Part shown: piece after piece, positions 1-9,167 of the stretch
How the letters are laid out: the number at the start of each line of letters is the position of its first letter
How positions within the stretch are numbered: position 1 is the stretch's first letter
Assembly (NCBI RefSeq): GCF_036985595.1
Contig: NZ_BTPU01000018.1
Location: 60,947-124,946, forward strand
Direction of reading: 5' to 3'
Origin: Vallitalea maricola
Lineage (GTDB): Bacteria; Bacillota; Clostridia; Lachnospirales; Vallitaleaceae
Length of the DNA: 64,000 bases
Notes under the pieces: model-generated
The model's input: the letters and a program-made list of their open reading frames with translations, nothing else
The model's database searches: none
What the model was told of the DNA's origin: nothing
Translations under genes and position numbers: made by a program

Positions 1-600
1 CGAAAATTCAAGGGCATTAAGTTCTCCTAAATAATTGTCATATCTATCAAAGACATTAATATATTCAAGGCGGTACCCGTTTGTCCCAAGTTCCCAGTAT
101 GTACTGTCTTCTATATCTAGGAGTTCATCCGGCATAAGAAACTTGACATCATTTTTAGCAAATTTGTCTGCATAAGTATACATGGTTGCCTTAAAATTAT
201 ATTTTTCCATGATTTTCTGAGCAAAAATGGCTGTGTCACGTCTTCCATCCTCAAACATCAGAAAAAGGGATTTTTCTGGCAGTTGTTTACCTTTTTCATA
301 ATAATCGAGAACATCCTCTTGAGTTATAGTTACATATCCTGAATTCTTCAAAGCCTTTAAATGCTCCTCCAAACGTCTAGTACTGATAAGTGTATCATTT
401 CCTGATCTATCTACTCCAAAATAAGAAATAGCAATAAACCCATTTGAACTAAGAGTCACATTGTCATAACTCTCATACTCATTAAATGTAAATAATGCAG
501 TTAACATTAAATAGAGAATATAGATGAGGATTATTCCTTGACATATACTTCTTAAAAATTTTTTTCTATCTTTTTTTGAAGATAATTTATACCTTTTCAT
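1..600 (-). CDS. polysaccharide deacetylase-like protein (3' end outside window)
   Basis: The first 200 codons of a gene that runs off the left edge. The ATG at 598-600 lies directly after the stop codon of the upstream glycosyltransferase gene, so the two are very likely co-translated. Residues about 18-38 form one membrane segment. A NodB-like fold follows, with the motif FEDGR at 116-120 where catalytic members of the family normally have an Asp-Asp pair, so Glu replaces the first Asp. Downstream text such as KYNFKATMY is typical of the second strand of these domains. The likely role is modification or export of the extracellular polysaccharide made by this operon. Activity is uncertain because of the Glu substitution and the missing C-terminus. 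Confidence 0.7.
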   Translation of the reverse strand, partial: MKRYKLSSKKDRKKFLRSICQGIILIYILYLMLTALFTFNEYESYDNVTLSSNGFIAISYFGVDRSGNDTLISTRRLEEHLKALKNSGYVTITQEDVLDYYEKGKQLPEKSLFLMFEDGRRDTAIFAQKIMEKYNFKATMYTYADKFAKNDVKFLMPDELLDIEDSTYWELGTNGYRLEYINVFDRYDNYLGELNALEFS

Positions 601-2457
601 CTACTTCTTGTCCTCCATTATTTTTCTGAATTCCTTCTTCTTTTCCTTTCTCTCGAGTTCCTCTATATCTTGAGGTGTCATCCTTGTCCCCCATGTTGAT
701 TTCCAAAATGTAACCCATGCTATAGGCATCTGCCATAATAAAACAGCTTCATAATAGATGCAGAAAAACATACCAAAAACCCATGTAGAACTCTTTCTTA
801 AAAGCAACTGAGCAGCGCTCATCATAAAAGACATCATCAGTATTCCCACAAGAAAAGTTGTCGGATATACGTTCTGTACAATGGGTACATAAATCAAGTT
901 ATAAAGCACTACTATAGGTGCGGCTATAGGTACAATTAAGCCCATATAAAAGAATAAAGCCATAAAGGGTTCTTTTTTCCACATGAATTTTCCAGCAATA
1001 ATGGATTCCCTTAACCAAGAGCGTTTCCAACGCATTTGCTGTTTTAAAAAAACAGAGTATTCTTTGGGTACAATAGTCGTACATACAGCAGTATCTTGAT
1101 AGCTTGTCCTGTGTTTTTTTAACACAAAGTTTGTCATGCTTCTGTCATCACCAAAAGTGGCATGCTGTCCTAGAAACTCTTGGTTCAGCCATTCATCCAT
1201 ATGTTCTACAATAATCTCTTTTTTATAGCAGGATAATGGACCTGATAGACAAGTAACTGCATCAAAATAAGCTTCTGCCGCTTTCATAATACGAAAAGCT
1301 ATATAATAACGTACAGACTGCATCTTAGTCAATCCATTAGTATATGTATTAGCTACATCTGTTCTACCTGATACACCTCCCATTTTTGGATCTTTAAAAG
1401 GCTGCACTAGATTCCTAATAGCAAAAGGATCTAGGAAACTGTCAGAATCAACAAAAACCACTAGATCGTGTTTAGCTTCTATTACACCTCTTGCCAAGGC
1501 ATCTCTTTTTCCTTGATTTCTTTCTTGCACAAAATATCGTACTCTATTCTTAGTATCATAATAGTCTGCTTCGTCATGAAGCTTTTCCACTATTTCTTTG
1601 ATTTTATCAACAGATCTGTCATTTGAGCAGTCATCAATTACAATAACTTCTAGCTTATCAACAGGATAATCTTGATTAATACAGCTTAGTATAGTTTTTT
1701 GAATCCACTGTTCTTCATTAAAACAGGGAATTAAAATGCTCACACCTGGCGTGTGTTTCTCATCAATTGGCGCAGCTCTATACATAGCGCCAAACAAATA
1801 TCTGCTAAGAAGAAAAATGGCAGCTATTATACTGTATAGATATAAATATTTATTAAACTTAAAATATATTATGCTTTCAGCACGCATAAGAAGAATAAAT
1901 ACAGTAATAAAAAACAAGAGTAAACTGGATATGAAAAGAACATAACGGTCTTTCCTTTTCTTTAAATGTTGTGTTAATGTCTCTTTAAATTCAAACCCGC
2001 ACAAAACCTCTTTTTCATTATTTTTCTGAGTTCTAGTCATATGTGCTTCTATTTTAACCTTCATTTCATATCCTTCGGGCATAGTTCCTGGCAAAATTCG
2101 AAATTTCAGAATAACCCTTGAGGCACTGTTTATATATGTAAGCTCTTTCTCGTCAGAAAGCTTAATTAGTATTCCAGTTGCGGAAATATCAATTCCTCTA
2201 CAGCTAAATATCTTTTTACCACTCTCTAAAAAACATATTACTTTAACCTCATAGGAAGCATGATATCTTATCCCTTCCCGCTTACTTTTGATAAAATCTT
2301 CAGCTTTTCCTTCACAATCTTTTAAAATATTTTTACCTCTTCTATCAATATTGGTTCTATTTTCTTCCATATCTTTAACATTAGAAAGCAGTCGTCTATC
2401 TTGACGTTGTTCTAATAAAATATCTTTCTCAGTTCGTTTCTTTTTCAGATACTTCAT
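601..2457 (-). CDS. PilZ-domain processive family 2 glycosyltransferase
   Basis: A 618-residue membrane glycosyltransferase. An N-terminal PilZ domain (about 58-165) carries both c-di-GMP-binding signatures, RxxxR at R60-R64 and DISATG at 90-95. Membrane segments lie near 172-192 and 204-222. The GT2 catalytic domain (about 236-480) has PCFNEE, DSD at 337-339, GDD at 436-438 and QQMRW at 473-477, the set found in processive synthases such as BcsA, NodC and hyaluronan synthase. Several further membrane segments follow from about 498. It probably polymerises and extrudes a polysaccharide when c-di-GMP is bound. The polymer is not known; the neighbouring UDP-sugar dehydrogenase suggests it contains a uronic acid. 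It sits between two deacetylase-like genes in one operon. Confidence 0.88.
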   Translation of the reverse strand: MKYLKKKRTEKDILLEQRQDRRLLSNVKDMEENRTNIDRRGKNILKDCEGKAEDFIKSKREGIRYHASYEVKVICFLESGKKIFSCRGIDISATGILIKLSDEKELTYINSASRVILKFRILPGTMPEGYEMKVKIEAHMTRTQKNNEKEVLCGFEFKETLTQHLKKRKDRYVLFISSLLLFFITVFILLMRAESIIYFKFNKYLYLYSIIAAIFLLSRYLFGAMYRAAPIDEKHTPGVSILIPCFNEEQWIQKTILSCINQDYPVDKLEVIVIDDCSNDRSVDKIKEIVEKLHDEADYYDTKNRVRYFVQERNQGKRDALARGVIEAKHDLVVFVDSDSFLDPFAIRNLVQPFKDPKMGGVSGRTDVANTYTNGLTKMQSVRYYIAFRIMKAAEAYFDAVTCLSGPLSCYKKEIIVEHMDEWLNQEFLGQHATFGDDRSMTNFVLKKHRTSYQDTAVCTTIVPKEYSVFLKQQMRWKRSWLRESIIAGKFMWKKEPFMALFFYMGLIVPIAAPIVVLYNLIYVPIVQNVYPTTFLVGILMMSFMMSAAQLLLRKSSTWVFGMFFCIYYEAVLLWQMPIAWVTFWKSTWGTRMTPQDIEELERKEKKKEFRKIMEDKK

Positions 2458-2495
2458 TCTTTGTTCATCCCTTCAATCGATATGTGTCAAAAATT

Positions 2496-5400
2496 CTAGT
2501 TTAAATAATCACTAAGCTTAGCGAAGCGGTAACCCTTTGCTTGATAATAGGGTATAACTACATCTAAGGCTTCCGCCGTATATCGACTATTGTCAGACAT
2601 GTGCATCACTACAATACTGCCATCTTCGATACTTCGTTTACCCATTCCATTGATTAATTTGTTAATGAGTTCTTCTGAACTTTGGGCTTCATAATCATGA
2701 GTACTAAAATCACCATTAATAATATATTTATATCCGCAGTCAAATATAGTTTCAACACCAAGCTTACTAACTGCCAATGTTGGAGGTCTAAAGAATAGTT
2801 TTAAAGCCCCAGTATCTCCAATATACCTTGCCATTTCCTGATGAGCTGCTACAATATCTTCTCTTAGTAAGTTTCGCTCGTCTTCTGTTAATATATTAAT
2901 TTTCATATGTGTAAAGGTGTGATTCCCTATGTCATGCCCATTAAGGGCTATAGCACGTAGAAGGTTAGGATTGCCCATATTATCCTTTATTGATACGCTG
3001 TCATTTCCCACTCGAACAAAAAATGAAGCTTTTACATCATATTTATCAAGGAGATTCAACAAATTAGTAACTGCTTTATCTGATCCCCAATCATCGAAAG
3101 TTAAGAAAATGACTTTTTCCTCTTTAGTATCTACCTCTCCAATTTTGTCAATCTGTGCAATTTCGTCATCTGTAAACCCGATCAACTCCTCGCTGGAGTC
3201 AATACTTTGATTTCCAATATAGCGGTCAAAAATAGAATTTAATAGCTCATCCTCAGAATAATGATAGGTAGGCTTAATCAAATCACTTCCGACTCCTTCT
3301 AACCGTGAAACGGGTTGATACACTAGGTCGCTGTTTATCATATTATTTAATGAAACAATGTTATATGTAGACTGTTTTATATAAACATTTGCGATTTTTC
3401 TTATTAAATCTTTGATTGCACCTGGCTGGGTTAGATAATCCAGACGGTAATAAACGATATCACCTCTGTGAAGGGCAATGGTATTCGCGAAGTAATCTGC
3501 AATGATTTCATCTACGGATAAATCTTTATAGGCCTTAATCATTGTACTCTTATTATATGTCACTACTTTGTTATAACCTAACGCAGAAGCCGCTTCCAAT
3601 ACATTACCATTAATATCAGCATACAACGGCATGTAATATGCATTGTCTTCTTCTGAATACGCTTCTCCCAAAAAGTTCTTTAGACACCTTTTCCCCATTT
3701 CAATTTCATAACATATAGAGTTAAAGTCCAAATGACTGGGATTATCTGGATTCATACCATAACCACCATTATAGATTTCATGCCCTCTATTTACAATTTC
3801 CTGTACATTATCAGGATAATTCATTATTTCTTTTCCAGTAACAAAAAAGCTTGCTTGTGCATCTATATCATCTAAAACTTCAAGTACGCTATCTAATGCG
3901 GCTCTATCAGAGATTCCTCGGAAGATATAAGCTACTGCTGGTTGAGTTGTATAGAGGTTGGTAATGACTTTAGCCTTATTTCCATTATTTTTTATTTTTA
4001 ACTGCTCATAATCACTTAATAAGGGCTGTTGAATGTTACCTTCTGTTTCCTCATTGTTCTGCTTATATGTTGATGTACTTTCCCTAGTTGTAGATTCGTT
4101 TTTTAACAATGTCTGAATATCTACTACAGAGTATCCAGCCTTCTTAATTTCTTCATAAGTTTTTGTAACTATCTGATCGAGTTTATCATGATAGCCTAGT
4201 CTGAAAAAGATAACATCTCCTGGTGCAAACCCCTTATAACTGTTCATAATCTGATCGACTGATGCTTCTTTCTCCTTTATAGGCCTCTTATTATATGTAA
4301 CTGCAGAACATCCCAAAGTTTGCACTACTTCTCTTATAGTGTCATCATAATTTCCATAAACCGGCATAAATATATCTGCTGTTACACCAAATCTTTCTTG
4401 TAAAACCTTCTGACCTTTCCATATATCGAAATAAACCTGTCCAAAATCCTTACCAATGAGTTCATCTCCTGTCAACCCTCCATTACCTATGGTATGTCCC
4501 TCATCCAGTATTTTTTGAACTTGTCTTGGATAGTCAACGGCTTCATTTCCTGTTACAAAAAATGTTGCCTTTATCTGATTTTCTTTTAAAAAAGCTAATA
4601 TGTTATTAAGTATTGCTTCATTTTTTATTCCCCTAAATAAATAAGCAATTAATTTACTCCTTGTAGTTACGTTCTTATATACCTTTGCTAGCTTTTCATC
4701 ATTACTTTTTCTCAAGGCATCAAAATCCCTGTCAAAATCTTTGTCTTGATAGAGAGACAAATCCTTAACAAATTCTGTTGAATAATTATTATCGTTCATT
4801 GCTATTAAAACCCATTCAACAAGTGTAACGATATCAATTTCTTCTCTTGTTTTTTTATCTTCCTTCTTAATAGTGGGTTGTTTATCAATTGCAGGCTTCT
4901 GATCTTCTTCTTTATCTATATCTTTTTGTTTGTCGTCATATTCCTCTTCATTTAAAGTGCCTTTTAATTTAATAGAAATAATAGTTCCCTTTTTTAAATT
5001 TTTCACATATGCTTCTGCCATATTATAAGAAGAGAAGCTCTGGTAACTCAACAAATAATTGCTTTCTACTACGCTATTTATACCACATGCATTTACAATA
5101 GTTAAAAAAGAATCTTCATATTCGGTTACATTACATTTTAAAATTTGTGGTTCTTTGCCTATGATTTTTCTTAATATTACATTAGTTAGACATAGATCTT
5201 TTACTATCTCTGCTTCCTGTAATTTTTCCATATGCTTCCTAGCAGAAAGACTATAGCTACCAATCTCCTGTTCTGCTTTTGCAATAGCAAGAACCGAATC
5301 TTGATCCTCTGCACTTTCAATACCTGAAACAAAAAAAGTTGCTTTTATGTTATACTTATGAAGCAGTGCCAGTATTTTCTTCATTATATCTGGATCTGCT

Positions 5401-5654
5401 AAACCTTCAAAAGTAAGGGCAACCTTTCTATCTACCGTATCAATATCCCTAATGAGGTAAGCCTTTTCACCTCTTTTTTCTAACTTTTTTAGGGCTTCAT
5501 TGATTTCTTGTTCCCCATTATACTTAGTTTTTACATCATGAAAAGCTTCTTCTTTATTCTTATCCATATGTAGCCATATTAAAATGCTGATCATTGCAGC
5601 TATAGACACTATCCCTATTAGAAAGATTTTCTTTTTATTATAAAACATATCCAC
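2496..5654 (-). CDS. membrane-anchored protein with four tandem NodB-like domains
   Basis: A 1052-residue protein with an N-terminal membrane anchor (about 9-30) and four repeats of the polysaccharide-deacetylase fold. Only the last repeat (about 845-1052) keeps a full catalytic set: TFDDW with D854-D855, HTFTH with H912 and H916, FFRPP near 955, and VVMHMS near 1015-1020. The first three (starting near 70, 335 and 605) keep the fold text FFVTG...GH.I but carry FEG or FRG instead of FDD and have lost the HxxxH histidines, so they look like non-catalytic copies. It may deacetylate the polymer made by the next gene while the inactive repeats bind it. The SD GGAGGCG precedes ATG 5654; the gene starts 8 bp after the dehydrogenase stop. 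Confidence 0.82.
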   Translation of the reverse strand: MDMFYNKKKIFLIGIVSIAAMISILIWLHMDKNKEEAFHDVKTKYNGEQEINEALKKLEKRGEKAYLIRDIDTVDRKVALTFEGLADPDIMKKILALLHKYNIKATFFVSGIESAEDQDSVLAIAKAEQEIGSYSLSARKHMEKLQEAEIVKDLCLTNVILRKIIGKEPQILKCNVTEYEDSFLTIVNACGINSVVESNYLLSYQSFSSYNMAEAYVKNLKKGTIISIKLKGTLNEEEYDDKQKDIDKEEDQKPAIDKQPTIKKEDKKTREEIDIVTLVEWVLIAMNDNNYSTEFVKDLSLYQDKDFDRDFDALRKSNDEKLAKVYKNVTTRSKLIAYLFRGIKNEAILNNILAFLKENQIKATFFVTGNEAVDYPRQVQKILDEGHTIGNGGLTGDELIGKDFGQVYFDIWKGQKVLQERFGVTADIFMPVYGNYDDTIREVVQTLGCSAVTYNKRPIKEKEASVDQIMNSYKGFAPGDVIFFRLGYHDKLDQIVTKTYEEIKKAGYSVVDIQTLLKNESTTRESTSTYKQNNEETEGNIQQPLLSDYEQLKIKNNGNKAKVITNLYTTQPAVAYIFRGISDRAALDSVLEVLDDIDAQASFFVTGKEIMNYPDNVQEIVNRGHEIYNGGYGMNPDNPSHLDFNSICYEIEMGKRCLKNFLGEAYSEEDNAYYMPLYADINGNVLEAASALGYNKVVTYNKSTMIKAYKDLSVDEIIADYFANTIALHRGDIVYYRLDYLTQPGAIKDLIRKIANVYIKQSTYNIVSLNNMINSDLVYQPVSRLEGVGSDLIKPTYHYSEDELLNSIFDRYIGNQSIDSSEELIGFTDDEIAQIDKIGEVDTKEEKVIFLTFDDWGSDKAVTNLLNLLDKYDVKASFFVRVGNDSVSIKDNMGNPNLLRAIALNGHDIGNHTFTHMKINILTEDERNLLREDIVAAHQEMARYIGDTGALKLFFRPPTLAVSKLGVETIFDCGYKYIINGDFSTHDYEAQSSEELINKLINGMGKRSIEDGSIVVMHMSDNSRYTAEALDVVIPYYQAKGYRFAKLSDYLN

Positions 5655-5662
5655 GCCTCCAT

Positions 5663-6964
5663 TTATAAACTCCAGTAGGAATAACCTTCATTTTCTAACT
5701 TGTCCTTATCAAGAATATTTTTAATATCAATAATCACCTTTTTTTGCCTTTGGTGTGATTTAAACATCTTATTTATTTTCTCATATGATAGGTTTTTAAA
5801 TTGACGGTGGGCTACTGCAAAGATGATACAATCGGCTTGGTTGATTTCTTTCATAGTAACCATTTCAATGTCAAATTTTGCCTCTACTTCCTTTTGACTT
5901 ATCACTGGGTCTACGGCGGTTACATTGACTTCATATTCTGTTAAATGCTTGATGATATCCTCTACTTTGGAATTGCGAATATCTGGACAGTCTTCTTTAA
6001 ATGTAATACCCATTATGTATACCTTTGAATTTTTCACTGATATATTCGCCTTAATCATATGTTTAACAGTCGTTTCCGCAATAAATCTTCCCATACTGTC
6101 GTTAATTTTTCTTCCAGCAAGGATAATCTGGGAATGATATCCTAGCTGTTCTGCCTGATAAATAAAATAATAAGGATCTACACCTATACAATGCCCGCCT
6201 ACAAGTCCTGGATAGAAGCCTAGTGCGTTCCATTTGGTATTCATAGCTTCAATGACATCCTTTGTGTCTATCTCCATACGGTCAAAGACTATCGCCAACT
6301 CATTCATAAAGGCAATATTGATATCTCTTTGAGCATTTTCAACTAATTTAGCAGCCTCTGCTACTTTTATCGTCTTTGCCCTATAGACTCCCGCTTCAAT
6401 AATGGTCTCATAAGTTCTGGCAACAATTTCGAGTGTCTCCTCATCTATACCCGAGACGATTTTTGTAATATTATGAAGTCTGTGAATCTTATCTGCTGGG
6501 TTAATTCTCTCAGGAGAGTAACCTACCTTAAAATCTTCCCCACACGTAAGCCCCGAAGCCTCTTCTAAAATAGGAATACATATATCCTCTGTTACCCCTG
6601 GATAAACCGTTGATTCATAGACGACAACAGCACCTCTTGATAGATTACGGCCTATAATTCTACTCACTTCTGTAACAGGAAATAAATCTGGGCGCTTGTC
6701 CATATCAACAGGTGTAGGTACTGCCACCACTATAAAATTTGCCTCACTGAGCTTTGTCTCTTCATATGTAAACTCTACTGTGGTTTTTTTAATTTCTTCA
6801 TCTCCTACTTCCTTTGTAGGATCGATCCCAGCCTTATATTGATTAATTTTCTCGCAGTTAATATCAAATCCTATGACACTTGTTTTTTTTGCAAATTCAA
6901 CTGCAATAGGAAGTCCCACATACCCTAATCCAACTACTGCAATTTTATAATTTTTTATAAACAT
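5663..6964 (-). CDS. nucleotide-sugar (UDP-GlcNAc/UDP-glucose type) 6-dehydrogenase
   Basis: A UDP-sugar dehydrogenase of the WecC/TviB/Ugd superfamily, which makes a UDP-uronic acid with two rounds of NAD+ reduction. Visible are the Rossmann motif GLGYVGLP at the N-terminus, the central SPERINPADK stretch, the helix Lys in AEAAKLVENAQRD, and the catalytic Cys in GGHCIGVDPYYF. The text most resembles TviB/WbpA enzymes, which act on UDP-HexNAc, but substrate cannot be proved. The start is placed at ATG 6964 because AGTAGGA lies 9 bp upstream; the longer frame to 6985 has no SD. It is the first gene of the exopolysaccharide operon and would supply the precursor for the PilZ glycosyltransferase. 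Confidence 0.85.
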   Translation of the reverse strand: MFIKNYKIAVVGLGYVGLPIAVEFAKKTSVIGFDINCEKINQYKAGIDPTKEVGDEEIKKTTVEFTYEETKLSEANFIVVAVPTPVDMDKRPDLFPVTEVSRIIGRNLSRGAVVVYESTVYPGVTEDICIPILEEASGLTCGEDFKVGYSPERINPADKIHRLHNITKIVSGIDEETLEIVARTYETIIEAGVYRAKTIKVAEAAKLVENAQRDINIAFMNELAIVFDRMEIDTKDVIEAMNTKWNALGFYPGLVGGHCIGVDPYYFIYQAEQLGYHSQIILAGRKINDSMGRFIAETTVKHMIKANISVKNSKVYIMGITFKEDCPDIRNSKVEDIIKHLTEYEVNVTAVDPVISQKEVEAKFDIEMVTMKEINQADCIIFAVAHRQFKNLSYEKINKMFKSHQRQKKVIIDIKNILDKDKLENEGYSYWSL

Positions 6965-7075
6965 ATAGTTGATTCCTACTTTCATTTTGCTATATTTTAT
7001 GCTTTTAATTTTATTTATACGAATTATTTTAAAATACTATATTAAACTTATTTTATATGTTATTAACTTATACTA

Positions 7076-7104
7076 AGTATATTATATAGAATAGGAGAAT
7101 TCAA
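7076..7104 (-). promoter_or_regulatory. sigma-A-type promoter of the exopolysaccharide operon
   Basis: Read on the minus strand, TTGAAT (7099-7104) and TATACT (7076-7081) are separated by exactly 17 bp. Transcription would leave a leader of roughly 105 nt before ATG 6964. I see no recognised riboswitch fold in that AT-rich leader. Confidence 0.6.
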
Positions 7105-7610
7105 CTATTTTTTACCTTTTTTAACAATTTTCGACATTTTTGTAGAACCATATCAAGGCTTCTCGATAATCTGATGTCATAATCATCAAAGAATTCAAAT
7201 GCATTTGTGTATGATTTGATAAAATCTCACACCTGTTTGCTTTCAACATTTTAGTTTTTTATTCCAATAAGGTTTAAGGACAGATATTTTTGTTGCAGCC
7301 GCTTCCTATAAGCTTCCATATTCCTTAACTTAATTATTTCACTTAGGAACATATTGTTTATTGACTGGTTACTCTTTTCAGAATCCATGAATAATTTAGA
7401 AATTATCATAACTTTCATATCTGGAACACAATAATATTGGAGCTAGACTTACTTTTCAGTATATGCTGCGTACATTGTACACCAGCTGTATAATTGTCAG
7501 ATAATATTGATGATTTAACATACTCAGTATTATAGATCTTCATGCAAAGAAAAACTTCCTTATAATATTCACTGGTTGAGATATTTTATTAACCTTTACA
7601 CTTGCACTAT
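7105..7610. other. non-coding spacer with short decayed reading frames
   Basis: About 500 bp with no convincing gene. On the minus strand a short open stretch ends at 7251 and could read from ATG 7418 or 7388 (up to 55 codons) but has no Shine-Dalgarno sequence and no recognisable family. Another open stretch near 7190-7110 ends with a Lys-rich tail. These look like leftovers of lost genes. Confidence 0.4.
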
Positions 7611-7644
7611 ATAAAAATATCCCTATCAAGAATTAATAGGGATA
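7611..7644 (-). terminator. Rho-independent terminator after the acetyltransferase
   Basis: A perfect 9-bp stem (TATCCCTAT at 7618-7626 with ATAGGGATA at 7636-7644), a 9-nt loop and, on the minus strand, a TTTTTAT tail. It lies about 60 bp beyond the stop of the chloramphenicol acetyltransferase frame. Confidence 0.75.
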
Positions 7645-7705
7645 CATATTGACTCATATTCATTTTTCTTTTCGTTCGATTTGACTTTTGTGCTTAATTA
7701 ACATT

Positions 7706-8370
7706 TTAAATGATATTATTCCATTGATACATAGCATACTGTAATTCATCTAAAAATTTATTAATATGCCATCCATCTGTTGTAGCATGATGTGCAGTAA
7801 TAGAAAGTAGTAATTTAATTTGACCATTTTTTTCTATAAATCTACCTGCTTCAATAGTTGGGAAATAATAAGGTTTATTATTATAACTATGAAGTGAGAA
7901 ATGTTTAAATTCTATCCACGGAACACAGGAAACAGTATAAGCATTAGCTGGCGGCAATAAATGCGGCTGAGAAAGGACACCATGATTATTTCCATATAAC
8001 TTTTGATTTTCTAAATAACTCTTATAAAAACTTCAAAATCATCATTATATTCAGTCCACATCAATGATATAGTTTCATCATCTTCATGAAAACAGGCATA
8101 TAAGGGTGTCAATGTATCCCAATAACCTATTGTTTCATCTACCATGCCTACCTTAAATTCAACTTGTTGATTAAGTGTTTTTGTTACTAACCATATGTAT
8201 GCAGGAAAGAACTTTATATTTTGTTGTTTAAGAGAATTTCTAAAATTCGTTATACTAAGTTCAACTGTCATAGAATAACTAGTTGGCGCCATTACTGAAA
8301 AATAGTGAAACATTTGCCCTCTAGACCAAGTTTGAATGTCTATAGGGTGAAAACTTGTATTCATAGTCAT
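7706..8370 (-). pseudogene. cat: chloramphenicol O-acetyltransferase (CatA type), frameshifted
   Basis: Two adjacent frames together make one CatA-type acetyltransferase. The first (8370 to about 8026) has the N-terminal text SYSMTVELSITNF and GYWDTLTPLYACF. The second (to 7706) has VSCVPWIEF and the catalytic-histidine motif HHATTDGWH. Joining them needs one extra base at the run of five A at 8026-8030 (plus strand), giving about 221 residues, the usual length for the family; the restored junction reads FEVFYKSYLENQ. The intact enzyme would acetylate chloramphenicol with acetyl-CoA as a cytoplasmic trimer. As read, it is broken. It overlaps the upstream HTH gene by four bases (ATGA), so the two are translationally coupled. 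Confidence 0.85.
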
Positions 8371-8954
8371 TTATTCTCCTTCCCCCATAATCCATGCTTA
8401 CTACAATATACATATAGCTTTCCTTTTTGTCTTTTAGGCAAACGAATCTCCGCATTCTGTTCTGGATATAGTTTTACTAATTGCACTCGGTCAAAAGACA
8501 CATAAGCAACAAACGAAATATAATGATTTTTAGTCATCTCATGTTTAATAGTAATATAATAATCATTTTCAATTTCATCAATAATTATTTTATGATCTTC
8601 ATCATGTTGTTTATCAACTAAAGGTGTAAGTTTTCTACCACAACATGAAATATGTGCTTTACCAGTACTATATATAATATCCCCACAATTTGAGCATACA
8701 TAGAATTTAACATTCTTTAAATTACCTGTATCCTTACTATTAGGTGATAAATCCCCTAATAATAATTTTTCAACATTTACACCTAAAATATTGGCAAGCT
8801 CGCCAAGTAAAGATACGTCAGGACAGCCTAAACCACGCTCCCATTTTGAAATAGTTTTGTCACTTATATTCAAAGCATCCGCAATTTCTTTCTGTGTCAT
8901 ATTCTTTTCTTTACGAAGGCTTAAAATAAGTTTTCCAGCCTTAATACAATCCAT
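8367..8954 (-). CDS. XRE-type HTH regulator fused to a desulfoferrodoxin-like domain
   Basis: A 195-residue protein. Residues 8-65 are an XRE/Cro helix-turn-helix (MTQKEIADALNISDKTISKW). A desulforedoxin-like zinc or iron ribbon follows, with C87-x2-C90 and C104-C105. The C-terminus matches the superoxide-reductase fold: H121, H138, H144, C184 and H187 fit the His4-Cys iron site, in the motifs HEMTKNHYISF and YCSKHGLW. It is probably an iron-containing, redox-responsive transcription factor; which genes it controls is inferred only from position. Start chosen at ATG 8954 because GGAGGTG lies 6 bp upstream; the frame opens earlier at a GTG (8969) inside that site. It forms an operon with the acetyltransferase. 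Confidence 0.82.
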   Translation of the reverse strand: MDCIKAGKLILSLRKEKNMTQKEIADALNISDKTISKWERGLGCPDVSLLGELANILGVNVEKLLLGDLSPNSKDTGNLKNVKFYVCSNCGDIIYSTGKAHISCCGRKLTPLVDKQHDEDHKIIIDEIENDYYITIKHEMTKNHYISFVAYVSFDRVQLVKLYPEQNAEIRLPKRQKGKLYVYCSKHGLWGKENK

Positions 8955-8975
8955 ATTAATCACCTCCACATATAA

Positions 8976-9023
8976 AGCATAACGTGTAATATGTAATTTT
9001 TCAATAAACGCTCCGTAGAGTTT
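8976..9023 (-). promoter_or_regulatory. promoter and possible operator of the HTH-desulfoferrodoxin/cat operon
   Basis: On the minus strand TTGAAA (8999-9004) and TATGCT (8976-8981) are 17 bp apart. Immediately upstream is an imperfect 18-bp dyad (AAAC...GTTT, 9006-9023) that could bind the HTH protein encoded just downstream; that binding is inference. Confidence 0.55.
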
Positions 9024-9115
9024 ATTTAAGAGTAATAGTTTTCAAACAGTTTCCCACTTTTTTTGTGTCCATATAGCCTTAAAACTACCATACTGAATAG
9101 ATACAATGCCCCAAT

Positions 9116-9150
9116 TACAAAAGGTGTCCGGGAATTTCCCGGCCACCTTT
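9116..9150 (-). terminator. terminator of the first SLH surface-protein gene
   Basis: A strong GC-rich hairpin: 9120-9132 pairs with 9138-9150 (AAAGGTG, one mismatch, CCGGG) around the loop AATTT, followed on the minus strand by TTTT. It lies 18 bp after the stop codon of the SLH protein. Confidence 0.8.
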
Positions 9151-9167
9151 ACTTCAAAAAGATTGAA

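Noticed and set aside
601..2457. Naming the synthase as hyaluronan or cellulose synthase
   Set aside because: The QxxRW and DxD motifs are shared by several polymerising GT2 enzymes; substrate cannot be told from sequence reading.
6965..7069. c-di-GMP riboswitch in the leader of the exopolysaccharide operon
   Set aside because: The leader is AT-rich and lacks the conserved GEMM core and tetraloop-receptor pattern.
7120..7190. Possible fourth att-like copy left of module A
   Set aside because: The minus-strand text (YDIRLSRSLDMVLQKC) only loosely resembles the SRHVETI tail and DNA identity is low; likely chance.
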